The notes below the pieces were generated by a model. It did no database searches. It was not told the origin of the DNA and saw nothing but the letters and a program-made list of their open reading frames with translations. 23,475 nucleotides of DNA, taken from contig CAJNOQ010002612.1 of assembly GCA_905250885.1 (NCBI GenBank), forward strand, positions 1 through 23,475, in the 5' to 3' direction. This DNA is from Didymodactylos carnosus (lineage: Eukaryota > Rotifera > Eurotatoria > Philodinida > Philodinidae). A program made the translations under genes and the position numbers. This document shows, piece after piece, positions 10,196 to 21,300 of this stretch. Each line of letters opens with the position of its first letter. The first letter of the stretch is position 1.

Positions 10196-13100
10196 TTATC
10201 CTCCTACTAAAATTCGTTTCGCTCCCACTTCTCGTTGATGTTGCGTAGATTGTCCATTTTTTTGTCCATTATGTAATTGTAATCGTGCTAGTCTACACGC
10301 ATCAGCCAAATCGTAATCATTTAATTTCAACTGATCCATTTTAATTAAGAGTTGATCAATTGTGAATTGTTTGGCATTATATTTAATTAAAGACACTAAA
10401 TCAATTGCATTATCACATTTTTCAGCTTCACTTGATTCTAATGAATCTTTTAGTATAACTAATGCAATACGAAATAATATTTTGACACCTAAAACAAACA
10501 TCAGAACATGTACAAATGAAAATAGTCAAAATACTAAATGTGTTTGACACGAGAATTCGAAACAAATCGAGAAAAGCGAATTTGATTCGACTCACGGGGG
10601 AACCTCCCGAGATGCCCCGTTCCGATTTCAATGACTTGTACATGGATCGATAGACCGCAGTGAGGTAGTAAATACCCTAAAAAGATTCGGACCCATGACT
10701 CTTGAAAAACCAGTTTTTTAGAAACGCTAAAATATAACCAAAAACTTTCTTAATGAGGCATGATTGTAGCCCGCAAATTTCTGATTAAAATGAGACGCCT
10801 TCAAGCTCTACACGACCTTTCTTTTCAAAGTTATAGAGTTTACAAGACAAGTCCTAAATTAATTTCTTCTTATTTTCTGTAGCTTTGAGCTGACAATGAA
10901 TATTTAGGGCTTTTTTTGTTTGTCTGCATTTTAATCAGCAACTTAATCGTTGAAGTTCTTTTTTTACATCAAAAGTTTTTTTCTATATCCCGTACTGGGT
11001 ATAGTTTCAAAATTATATCCCGATTAGGATATAATTCAATATTGCGATTCGAGTTTCAAGAAAATCTATATCTCGATGGGAATATTAAAACTTAAAATTT
11101 TTCATTTATCAGAAGATCACAAATTTGAATTATATAAGAGCAGAATATTCAAACATAACATGACTCATGTTATGTGTCTAATATGTGTCTCTTTGATCTC
11201 TGTGCGGTTACCGCACATCCCTAACATGAGTAGAATGCCACAACGGTTGGCTCTTTTGGCATTTTTGAAAAATGTTCACAAAATACAGTAGGTTATGATT
11301 CACTTATTAAAAGCATAAAGCAGTTTATCTACACGAATGAATGGTTGAAAAATTTCTCATTAAAAACACAGTACGAGCCCTTATATATTGTCTGCGCATC
11401 ACAAAAGAATCATGTGTAGTTTTACGAGCTCTTTCTAATGATGAGATCAATTTTTTTCCATAACGTTGACATTGTTCCTTAATCGTTTTGTACGACAGAA
11501 TGAACTTTGTGTTTTATATCTCGATCGAGATACAGATCCGTAGCCAGGGAACCTGCCCGTTGTGTCCGGGCACACTTTATAAGTAAAAATTACTATTTAA
11601 CTGCTATGAAAACAATCACATTTGATTTCTAAAAGAAATCATTGATGAGATAAGGTTCGAGCTTTTATCTCTTTTCAAAAGACATTATTAGGACAAGTAA
11701 AAAGATAAAGAAAAAGCTAGTGTACATTATAGGGTATTTTTTTCGCCCGCTTCAATGATAAAAATCGATGTGAAGATCCTTTTGCGTGTCCCCTAACGCC
11801 GAGAAATTATCGATAACAGAATATCACTATCTCGTGAATCAACAATATAATTTGTTATTTTCTACGTTCTTTTATCTCCAGTCATCAAGGAAGGAGGTTG
11901 CGAATCAGAGTAAGTAAGCGAAAACATTTCACGCATTCTTCTTGTCATGAATGGATGAATTTCAAGCTTAGTCAATTTTTCTTTTCGCTGATACTCGTCT
12001 TCCGACTTTCTGAATCAAATATTATTCTGAAATTATCGAGGAATATATCATTTAATGAGTCCACTTTTTTCAATCTTTGCTTTTGACTACAGATGGCACA
12101 TTACTGTTCCTTTTACGAGTAATCCAAATATTGTAAATATTTATATTACCAGTAACAGTAATACTTTCCAGTTTTACTGTCACTGGTAATAGGAATGTTC
12201 ATAAAATTTGTACCAGCAATTGCCTTTCATCGTTATTCCCTTGTTTGTCTGGAAATACTGACTTTATTGAGATTATGACACCTCTCTGTTGATGGTCTAA
12301 CCTTGAGCAATATTAGAGACAAAAATCAAGTGTGTTTAATTCGATTCGACTGGAAGCCGATTCAAATCGAGTCGAATGCTGAATCATTCAATGATTCATT
12401 TTGGGGTCTGCTCAACATGTATCTTACCTTCACAAAAAAACATGTCCCAAATTCGATGTATTCTTGGTGCTCTGTATGTTCGTGTAAACAATGTCATATA
12501 CCAATCCAGGGTATACAAAATGGGATCAACCTCTAATTTTTTCTAGAAAATAAAATTGCGTTAACATTTCAGACAAAAAGAAAACATAGTCAATGGGTGT
12601 CGCAAAAATCAGTTAATTTTTTTACAATTAATCCTATGATTAGTCATAAAAAAATCGTCAAAAAATTTGGATTAATTGATAATTTTTACTAAAACCATCA
12701 TTAAATACACAATTAATCATCCATTTCTTGCGAATTTTGACAATATGAGAAAACATACATACCAGGATATGATAACCCTTTGGACATACACGCTGAACAA
12801 GAATTTCTGTTGCTAATGCATCTTCTTTGATAGCAATCTAAAACATAAATAAATGTGTAACAAATATAAAATGTAAGGAAATTACAATAAAAGAACTCAA
12901 TAAATCAACATCGTTCCACTAGAATAATAAGATCGACTAGAATCACAATAGACTACTTATCTGTTTTGAATTTTATAGCAAACTTTTTATTAGTTGTAAA
13001 TATTATTTCTTATAGTAATCATAAAATTGTTTATAATCTTCTAAAAAGTGTACATACCAATCCATCGCTAAAATATCCTTTGATGTATTCTTCATTTATT

Positions 13101-14753
13101 TGTACAAATACCCAAAAAGCATCTTCAGCGGGTAAATGCATTAAGAGAATACCAGCAATGGGTGCCTGAGCTTGACAATATCCAACAACTGGATCATGAA
13201 CAGCATAGGCTTTCAATACATCAAATAAACCTTTTTGACTAAATAAAAAAATAATGAAAAAACTATTAATTATACATAAAAATAAATTAATGGATCTTAC
13301 CCAAATCCATCCCCACGAAACATTTCATGATCAGGAAATGATCGTGCCAAATCTTTTTCAATATCATAGAGAACATTGGCAGTTGGTAATTTTGTTGAAT
13401 AAAGTCCAAATACATTTTTTATTTCAAAATTAAATTCTTGTTCGGCACGTTTTCGACGAAATTCAGCTGATGATAAATAAAACCATGCTCGTCCACGTAA
13501 TGCTGGCGGAATACCTTTACGACAACGTTGTTTTAATTTATCAAATTTATCTCTAATATAAATGTCCCATGATGAAAACATATCCAACCATTTTTGTTCA
13601 CGACGACGAAGTACAGTACGATCAATTGGCTCTTCAGAACTAAGTAAATAAAATATATATTAGAATATACAGACTTTTATATGTAAGTATGCACCCGTTA
13701 CAGTTTTTACCAGTTAACTGTACTTGTAAAATTGCTGATATTCTCCTAGAAAACAAAAGCTGCAGTCGATTTTTTAGCTTTTTCGACATTATAAAATCAC
13801 ATTTTGGAAAAAATAATTATACTATCTGATAGCACTCGGAGTTCTCTATCACCCTATATATTTATGTCTTGTCTTGCATTTATTTGTTGAAAAATACATT
13901 GAGGGCAATGAGCTTCCCAGAAATTGTAAGGGGTGTGGCCTCTCAATATTTTCTATTTTTCTCGTGTTTCTTTAGGACCCAAAGGTTAATGTTTCTTTTA
14001 AAAACATGTGCCGCGAAATGGCCTACAAAACCATACCTAAACTTTAATTTTAGAGCTTCAATCAAGAAAACTACGCAGATCATACAAAAGACGAAAAAAA
14101 TGAAAACTTTGAATGTCTGTTATTTTTTTCTACTTGAACCTTTTTCTTTTGCTATTATTTCCGTACAAAAAGGGTTTCAAAAGTGAGAAATCAGTTCTTT
14201 TTGTACTTCTGAATGTGCTCTTTCTCATGGTCTGTAAAAAGATCTTTTAGAACAGATGGTGTTGAAAAAACTGAAAAAGTAGCAAAAAAATGCAGTTTTT
14301 TGATGCTTTTCAATTGGGGCACCTTCGCTATACTCAAATTATTTTTCAGCAGATAAATACAAGACAAGACATAAATATATAGGATGATAGAAAATTTCAA
14401 GCACTATCAGAATATATAATTATTTTTTAAAAAATGTGTTTTTATAATGTCGAAAAAGCTAAAAAATCGACTGCAGCTTTTGTTTTCCAGCGAGAATAAC
14501 TGTAACTATCATAATTGTAGGTAAATATTCTAGAGTGAGTTAGTCTTATACGATTTGCATACATTTTAAGAATAGAGACATTATTTATCTACAGTTATGA
14601 TAGTTACAGTTTTACAGTTAACTGTAACTGGTGCATGCCTATTTATATGTAATTAGAGGTTTACTTTAATTCTTCGGGTGTAACAAAAAAACCATATCTA
14701 TCAACAACTTCTGATTTATCTCGATAATCGTTGCCGTTTTGTGATAAATACAT
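10196..14753 (-). CDS. TBC1D10: TBC1D10/EPI64-type Rab GTPase-activating protein, six exons
   Basis: The TBC domain stimulates GTP hydrolysis by Rab GTPases in membrane traffic; TBC1D10 relatives act on Rabs such as Rab35 and Rab27. Exons in coding order: 14753-14665, 13639-13301, 13238-13058, 12837-12763, 12542-12428, 10488-10196. All introns are GT-AG, and the sum is 1092 nt (363 aa plus stop) with phase kept throughout. Visible motifs are DRYGFF near the start, the family signature [25 protein letters not shown], the arginine finger IEKDLAR (I123, D126, R129), the glutamine finger YCQ (Y163-Q165, in GYCQAQAP), [12 protein letters not shown] and [18 protein letters not shown]. Both catalytic fingers are intact. 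The Met is supported by an in-frame upstream stop. The protein is shorter than human TBC1D10A (about 508 aa) and ends RILVGG, without the PDZ-binding tail of EPI64. The fifth exon lies alone among repeats and was found by family comparison. Confidence 0.92.
10489..12427. other. Rab-GAP intron 5, enlarged by repeat-like DNA
   Basis: This 1939-bp intron is far longer than most in the window. It contains GC-richer blocks unlike the surroundings (about 10545-10670 and 11535-11580, with words such as ccgtagccaggg and gtccgggcac). It also has several short palindromes built on tatatcccg / cgatgggaatat (10985-11085 and 11514-11540) and a near-perfect hairpin at 12145-12190. A stretch near 10790-10830 (aaaatgagacg ... 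agctctacacga) resembles part of the foldback arm near 21143-21170. No complete element with target duplications was resolved. Confidence 0.5.
12145..12190. repeat. Hairpin: 17-bp arms with 12-nt loop
   Basis: The left arm ATTACCAGTAACAGTAA (12145-12161) pairs with TTACTGTCACTGGTAAT (12174-12190), 16 of 17 positions. The motif resembles the termini of the foldback element at 13687-14641 (accagttacagtt), so it may be a minimal or decayed relative. It lies in Rab-GAP intron 5. Confidence 0.7.
13687..14641. mobile_element. Foldback element with long inverted arms, in Rab-GAP intron 1
   Basis: The arms of this element of about 955 bp are roughly 210 bp (left) and 300 bp (right), the right arm carrying about 95 bp extra. 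Within them 13749-13796 is the exact inverse of 14440-14487 (48 of 48 bases). The outer ends are TATGCACC(C/A)GTTACAG in inverted orientation. An 11-bp direct repeat tttatatgtaa flanks it (13676-13686 and 14642-14652), containing the target duplication. This fits an 8-bp, hAT-like duplication, but the exact size cannot be fixed. No intact transposase was seen. It makes the intron 1025 bp long. Confidence 0.85.
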
Positions 14754-16068
14754 GTATTGTAATCGTGGAATGTGTTAATTTGAGAAAATAGACTAAACAA
14801 TGGAATCATTTGTTGTTACAGTCAGATAGAAACACATTCACACGATACAAAGAAGAGAACAAGAACATAAAATTGGTAAAACACTGATCAAATATCTAAA
14901 AACAAATTAAAAAAAACCTATAAATTTGCATAAATATAAAGGATATAATTAAGCAGAAACGTTAAAAAATGACGTTCTACATTTTGAGATTAATTCTCTA
15001 ATTTTATATCACAAATTTTTCAGTATATTTTACTCTAAAAATCTTGTTAGAGTAGCGTCGTTCAGATTCAAAATGTGAAACTCTCTGAGAGTGGTTATAA
15101 TACCTAGATACATAAATGATTCATTGCTGCTCTTCATAAACGGTATGACACAAAACGTAGTAAAAAGATAAACAGAAACTTAACTATTTTGAAAGCAAAT
15201 CATTTTCAACGAAAAAAATTTGGAATGTTAAATACGACTAAGATAGAGAAGAAATAAATACTCATTTATGAATAAAATAGAGTGACTGTATATATTATAC
15301 TGAGATAATTTTATGAAAAATCATTCGCTTCTTTCATAAAGTTCAATACAGCAAGAGACAATATGATAGATTTTAAAACATAAACTTCTGTTTGTTTGTT
15401 TTTTCGTTGAAATTAGTTGATACAGGTCACCTGTTGTTCGGAATTCATTCTGATAATGTTTTAAGAGTACAACATAGACTATTGAATAACAAAAAAACAA
15501 CAAAAAAAAATAATGCAAATAATCGCTATGAATCTCTATCAGTTTGATATATACAAGGTGTTATAACTTTATAACAAATATTTCATTAACTGAATAATTG
15601 CAATATAGTTAACAAAAATAAGACTTATTTTACTTTCGATTCATCGAACACAATAGAAAAATAAAGACTATACAATAATATAATAGGAAAAAAACAACAG
15701 CAGATTAAAATTAGAATAACAATAATAAAAATGAGCATTGATTCGGCTACTGTTCAACATGAGATTCTATTCGAGTTCTATCGTAGAACGTAAATTCGTC
15801 TTATGGCATGCAGAATTTGTATGTCAGATATATGTCCATCTTGTCGTATGTGAGATAAAGAATTTACGGTCTACGATAGAACTCTATTATTAATAAAATA
15901 AAAAGAAAAAAATAAAACAATTTAAAACAATTAGAAGTAAATGGTGTTGTTTGAGCAAAATGCAGACATACATCATGACTGATAAAAACAGAAAAACAAA
16001 TATAATGACTAGTTCCTCTATCCAAACCTCTATTATAAAAAAAAATATTGATTAACGGACAATATTAA
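14754..16068. other. Intergenic region between the receptor kinase and the Rab-GAP
   Basis: The two genes are head-to-tail on the minus strand with 1315 bp between the kinase stop and the Rab-GAP start. The interval should hold the kinase 3' UTR and the Rab-GAP promoter and 5' UTR. Apart from the palindromic element at 15772-15885, no gene or clear regulatory motif was identified. A minus-strand frame at 15321-15518 has no recognisable content. Confidence 0.5.
15772..15885. repeat. Short palindromic (MITE-like) element, 26-bp arms
   Basis: The left arm starting cgagttctatcgtagaac (15772-15797) is the inverse of the right arm ending gatagaactct (15860-15885), with about 24 of 26 positions matching and a spacer of about 62 bp. 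No target duplication was confirmed. It lies about 190 bp past the kinase stop and so may be transcribed in its 3' UTR as a stable hairpin. Confidence 0.75.
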
Positions 16069-18341
16069 TCAGTTTATAAATGAATTAATAAATGAAAGTT
16101 TTTTTGAAATATGTTTATTCGTCTCATCTTGTAGTAAAAAAGGTTGATTTTCCTGTTTTTCTATTCCTCCTACTCCTGATACTCCACTCAAACTTAAACT
16201 ATCATTATCATTAATTGGATTATTTGAAATAGTTGGTGTTAGTAAAAGTTGTTGTTGATCATCATTATTACTAGTACTCGATGTTGTAATTACTGTTTGT
16301 TCACTTGTCGCTTGTAATTCTTGTTCTTGAGATTGTTTAGGTTGTGTATGATAATAAGAATTCATTTCAAATTCAAGTTGTTTTTTTTCACCAACTATAT
16401 GAGGAACAAGTTTATCCAAAATACCACGAAATGTTATACGATCATGCGTTTGAAAACACCAGCAATCACGCATAAGTTCATGTCTATAGAAAAAAAAAAA
16501 CAATAAAATTCTAAATATTTTTTATATTTGATTTTAATTTTTTTTTACGTACAATATTTCTGGACAAGATTGTGGTTTTTCTAATGTTATATTTCCATAT
16601 CTTACATAGTGAACAACTTCTTCATTAGCAAAACCTTGATACGGTTGTTCAGCTAGAGTAGCAATTTCCCATAAAAGAACACCATAGGACCTAGAAAAAA
16701 TGGCATATATAGACAGTTATAGTAGATAATGATAATCACCTACCAAACATCAGATATGGTATCGAATCTACCATCTCTTAAACTTTCGGGTGCCATCCAA
16801 CGAATAGGTAGAAAACTTCGACCACCACGACGATAATAATCTGTCTCATAAATATCACGTGCAAGACCAAAATCTAATTAAACAAAAACTAATTATATAG
16901 AAAAAAAAATTTTATTTATCGATTATATTTACCTCCCACTTTACATGTTTCATCGGCATTCACTAAACAATTTCTTGCAGCTAAATCTCGATGAACAAAT
17001 TTTAGACCAGATAAATAATACATGCCATCGGCAATATCAGCAGCCATTTGAATCATGGACTCAAATGATAATTTTGAACCATTTGGCTATGAGAAAAGTG
17101 AAGAATGTAATCAAGAATATTAATCAAGAAAAAGAAGACATACATTTAATTCAGATTGTCGATGTTTATATAAATATGATTTTAAATCACCATTTTCCAT
17201 AAGTTCCATGACAACATACGGTGGACGAATACGACTACAGATGCCATACAATTGAATAACATGATGACATTGAAATTGTCTAAATATAAACAAATTATTT
17301 ATTTATTTTAAAATACTTTTATTCGAAAAATGGGGTTGTTCGTAGTTCCAAGATTTCTCAGTAGCGAAACGTTGTGGAGAGCTCGGGCTAGTCTTAAATT
17401 GACGAAAACACATGTGGCTAGAGGCTAATAGAGTCGGATTTTTGATATTTCTCTTTTCAAATTAATAGTGAGCGTCAAAAGTCCAAAATTCGAAAAAGTC
17501 TCGTTAACTTTGGTAAGGATGTTTTTCTAATCACAAATCGAGATCAAATATCAAAAATCGGGCTCTATTAGCCTCTAACCACATGTGTCAGCTTTAATTT
17601 AAGACCTTCCCGAACTCTCTGCGATGTTTTGTTACCGAGAAGTCTTGAAGCTACAAAATGATGTTAAGGTGAAAGTCGCTGTCAAGATATGGTGGCGCCA
17701 GTATCTGATGCAAGTTTTAGAGCTTTCAGCAAAACTTTCATAAATCTTGATTAGAACATCATTCAGAGCTGGAAGATATCTCATTTTCATCAGAAATGTT
17801 TGCTCTATTTCCTGGTGTTACTAAAAATAGTTTTCGATTTACTTTCAATCGGAAAGTAAAACTTTTTCAAAAAGTCAGCTTTTCAAGATTTTCAGAAAAC
17901 TTTTCTAAAGATCTCCATAACCCTCGATGAGGACCAAATAACATTGGATCCTGATAGTAAAATACTGTGGGCTATCTGATGACATGCTTAACTCAATATC
18001 GACTTTTTATAAAAAAAATTTATGTTTCTGACGGAGGGACTTTAAGTTTTTCAACAAAACGAACAAAATAGAAGATAAATAACATACTTCATAATGGATG
18101 CTTCTTGTAAAAGATCGGTGGGATGCGTTGTTCGAAGCTAGTCAAACACAAAAAAAAATTTAATAGTTAATAGAAGATGTATAGTATATTTTTTAATTTA
18201 CTTTGACAGCACATTTTTTAATTTGTCCATTTGCCAAACGTAATTCACCCTGATAAACCATTCCAAAATGACCTTGTCCAATTTGTTTTTGTAAAACAAC
18301 AGCATCTTTTTCAATTTCCCATTTATCTGGTACATATAACT
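16069..18341 (-). other. Receptor tyrosine kinase domain and C-terminal tail, exons 18341-16069
   Basis: All catalytic elements are present: glycine loop GQGHFG (about 921-926), ATP-binding Lys in CAVK (947), alpha-C Glu in LLQEAS (959), hinge [15 protein letters not shown], catalytic loop HRDLAARN (Asp 1043; CAT CGA GAT at 16993-16985), DFG (1061-1063), activation-loop tyrosines at 1069, 1073 and 1074 in YETDYY, and RWMAPESL. Nothing suggests a pseudokinase. The tail after the kinase is only about 100 residues, rich in Ser, Asn and Gln, and has no YXXM motif. Confidence 0.93.
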
Positions 18342-21300
18342 CTAAAATAAATAAATAAATAAATAAATAAACAACATTTTATATTCAATAACGAATTTAT
18401 ATAAAACATAAGTGAACGTACCATAATTTGGATTTTTAGATATAAATGAATTTTCATCTATTTTTGTATATTTATAATACATGGATATGGCTAATATAAT
18501 TAATACAAAGATGAATATTGAACCCAATATGAGACCAATAAGTAACGGTTTATTACGAATTAATTGTTTCATCATTTGTATACCTAAAATAATAAAAATT
18601 CAATATTTTTATATAATTTTTCTTCTAGTTTCATATTGTAAATATATACTTGGTAATGCTTGTGTTGTAATAATTAAACTAACATATGGTGCTATTTGTT
18701 GTGTTTCATTTCCTTGTCCTTGATATTGTCTATTAAGTAACGTGATAGTTTCTGTAATCAATCGAATTTCATATTTTGTTTGAGGTAGAAGTTCTAATGT
18801 ATATGATGTTCGATTTGCTTCTAAACATCGTTCATCTTTTGATTTTGAATCGCCATGAAGAATGTGTAAAGTATAAAAATAGATAAGACCATTTGGATCA
18901 AGAGGTGGTAACCATTGAACTTTGTACAAAAGTGTTTTTGTATCCGAAGTTAAACGACCAGTAGAAATGTAAGTGACGCTAAAATTACGAACCAAATCTA
19001 ATTCCTCTAGAATACAAAGAGACAAATAAGAATTAAAAATGATAATTTGAAATTAAGTTGTGTAAACTAGATGAAGATTAATCAAATTTAATGACTATCA
19101 TATTGAGGAATTTATCTCAATTTTCTTTTAGAACAATTAGAAACGACGTATTTTTTACAAAAACTTAAGATAGAAATGATTTGTTTTGAATAAAAACAGT
19201 TTTGATCATACTTTCTGCTGGCTGTGTTCGAACAGTAATTATAATGCCCATTGTACTACATGCTTCAGATAGTGTAGCATTTTCTGTACTTTGACATGCA
19301 TAAACCTATAGGAAGGGGCGATTAAATATGATTTAAAATCTTTTCTATTCTCAAGAACCTACTTGAAACATGTACATTTGTGCATGTTTTAAATTTGTTA
19401 TTGTTGCTTTAATCGTTTGTGGATTGTTAGATGTTTGAGAGGCAAATACTGTTAAATTATTGGCTATTACTTGTGGCATATGTTCAATTTCACTATTAAA
19501 ATATAGACACTTTAAACGCTCAAGTAGACAATGATAATAATCGCCTACCTTAGAATCATTTCATCATAATATGAAGGAGACACTAGATAATCTTTAGGTG
19601 ACGTCGTTGTTTGTTGTTGATCTTCATCTTTTTTTATGTCAATATCATCGCCTGATTGTTGTTGAAATTTTTTCGATGGTTGTGATTTTTCATTTCCTGT
19701 ACCACTACTTTCATACGATTGAAAATATTCATCAAGCGTATCGGCTATTTTTTCATTCAATTGTTTTGGTACAGGAATTTTTTCTTTACGCTGTGCAACA
19801 CTATTTATAAGTTGATGTTCAAGAATGGCTAAATCTTCTAGATCCGAATCGTATTCATTATCATGACGTTGTGAATTAACATCAGGACATTGTTGTTGTT
19901 GTTGTTGTTGTTGTTGTGGAAGATTTTTTTGTGATGAATTCAATGATGGATGATCAGACACACTAGGTTGAACATAATGCCAAACATCTAAACAAAAATA
20001 AAATTTAAAATTAACTGTAGTGTCAGAATCAATAGTCAAATATTATTACCTAATGTTGCGCACATTTTTGAATTTTTAATGGGTAATTTATCGTAGATGT
20101 GACCATAATATATGAGATAATATTCAATTTGACCATGTGTTTTTAATGGTGGATTCCATTGGAGTTCAATTGTAGTTTTTGATGTTGAATAACCACGTAA
20201 ATTCACAATGGAGTCTGGTTGTCGTTTAGACGTTTTAAAATAAATAATTGGACTAAACATACCGATCATATGAATATTTGACGTTACCGAACCGTAAGCA
20301 GCATACAATTGATCACCATCTAATAAGACAGATGGAAGTTGTGAGGATAAAGTGAAAATAGAAAGAAAGTCAAATTGTTTTTAGATACTCAATTGAAAAA
20401 AACGTGTTATTATCTAATGAAAATTGAACTTATCAAATTTAGTTTGAAAATGCCGCCACTTACCCAAGTTTAATAATTGTAAATGTGTTAGAGATATTGA
20501 TGTTTTCTCAGACGATGGATCATAATTAATTTTTTCCACTTTTTTAAACCATTTTTTATTTTCAGGATTTTTACTACATAATGAACTAGCATCAAAATGT
20601 GTTTCATTTTGATAATTCCTAGTTGGTTTATAATAGACAGAGAAAAATGGACGACGTAAATCTGAAAATGCGGTTGATAACGCTTTAGAGTCACCAAATG
20701 ATAGACTAGCATAGACCGTGGCTGATGTTGACGTGATTTTATCAACTGTCAGTGATAATGAATTTGATTCACACGATGCTAAATAACCGTTGGCATATGA
20801 ATTCATTGTATCATTGGAAACAATCAACATTTTCGACATTGATGATGATTCTAAACAGAAATATTTTGATGTTTTATCAAGTGGTATATAGTTCTGTGTA
20901 GAATTATAGAAACAATTTGTTTGTAATGTTTTTTGTTCGATCGTCATCATAGTCAGAACAAATTCGAAAAATGATTTTAACAACTGTTAGAGTTTTCCGT
21001 CAGAAGAAATGTGTATGCAAGTTTCATTAAGATTTTCTGATACGGCATCTCTGGAAAAATAGAACTTTAGGAAGCCGAGTCTTCAGATTTAATCCAAAGT
21101 TTTTTGTACACATCAGTCGTATAGAAGAAACTTGACGAAAGAAAATGAGACGTCTCTCAGCTCTACACGATACAGTGGGCATTAAGTCGCTAAGGCAGGC
21201 GGACATAACCTTTTTTTCATCTCTATTATTGCTACTCATAAGTCTAACGAGCGGTTAGATACGAAAAAAGTGATTTTCAAAAAACAAATTTGTTTCCACC

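Noticed and set aside
12303..12536. Plus-strand open frame of 77 codons
   Set aside because: It is the antisense shadow of the fifth Rab-GAP exon (12542-12428), which encodes the IWDMFFCEG motif on the minus strand.
13687..14641. Calling the TBC-intron foldback a CACAGTG-family member
   Set aside because: Its ends (tatgcacc...gttacag) and longer flanking repeat differ from the CACAGTG ends and 5-bp duplications of copies A and B.
16945..17202. Plus-strand open frame of 85 codons
   Set aside because: It is antisense to the kinase exons that carry HRDLAARN and [13 protein letters not shown].
20851..20983. Upstream extension of the open frame before the FnIII-1 exon
   Set aside because: The acceptor at 20851-20852 keeps reading phase with the L2 exon donor at 22142; the extension has no family similarity and runs up to the end of the foldback element.
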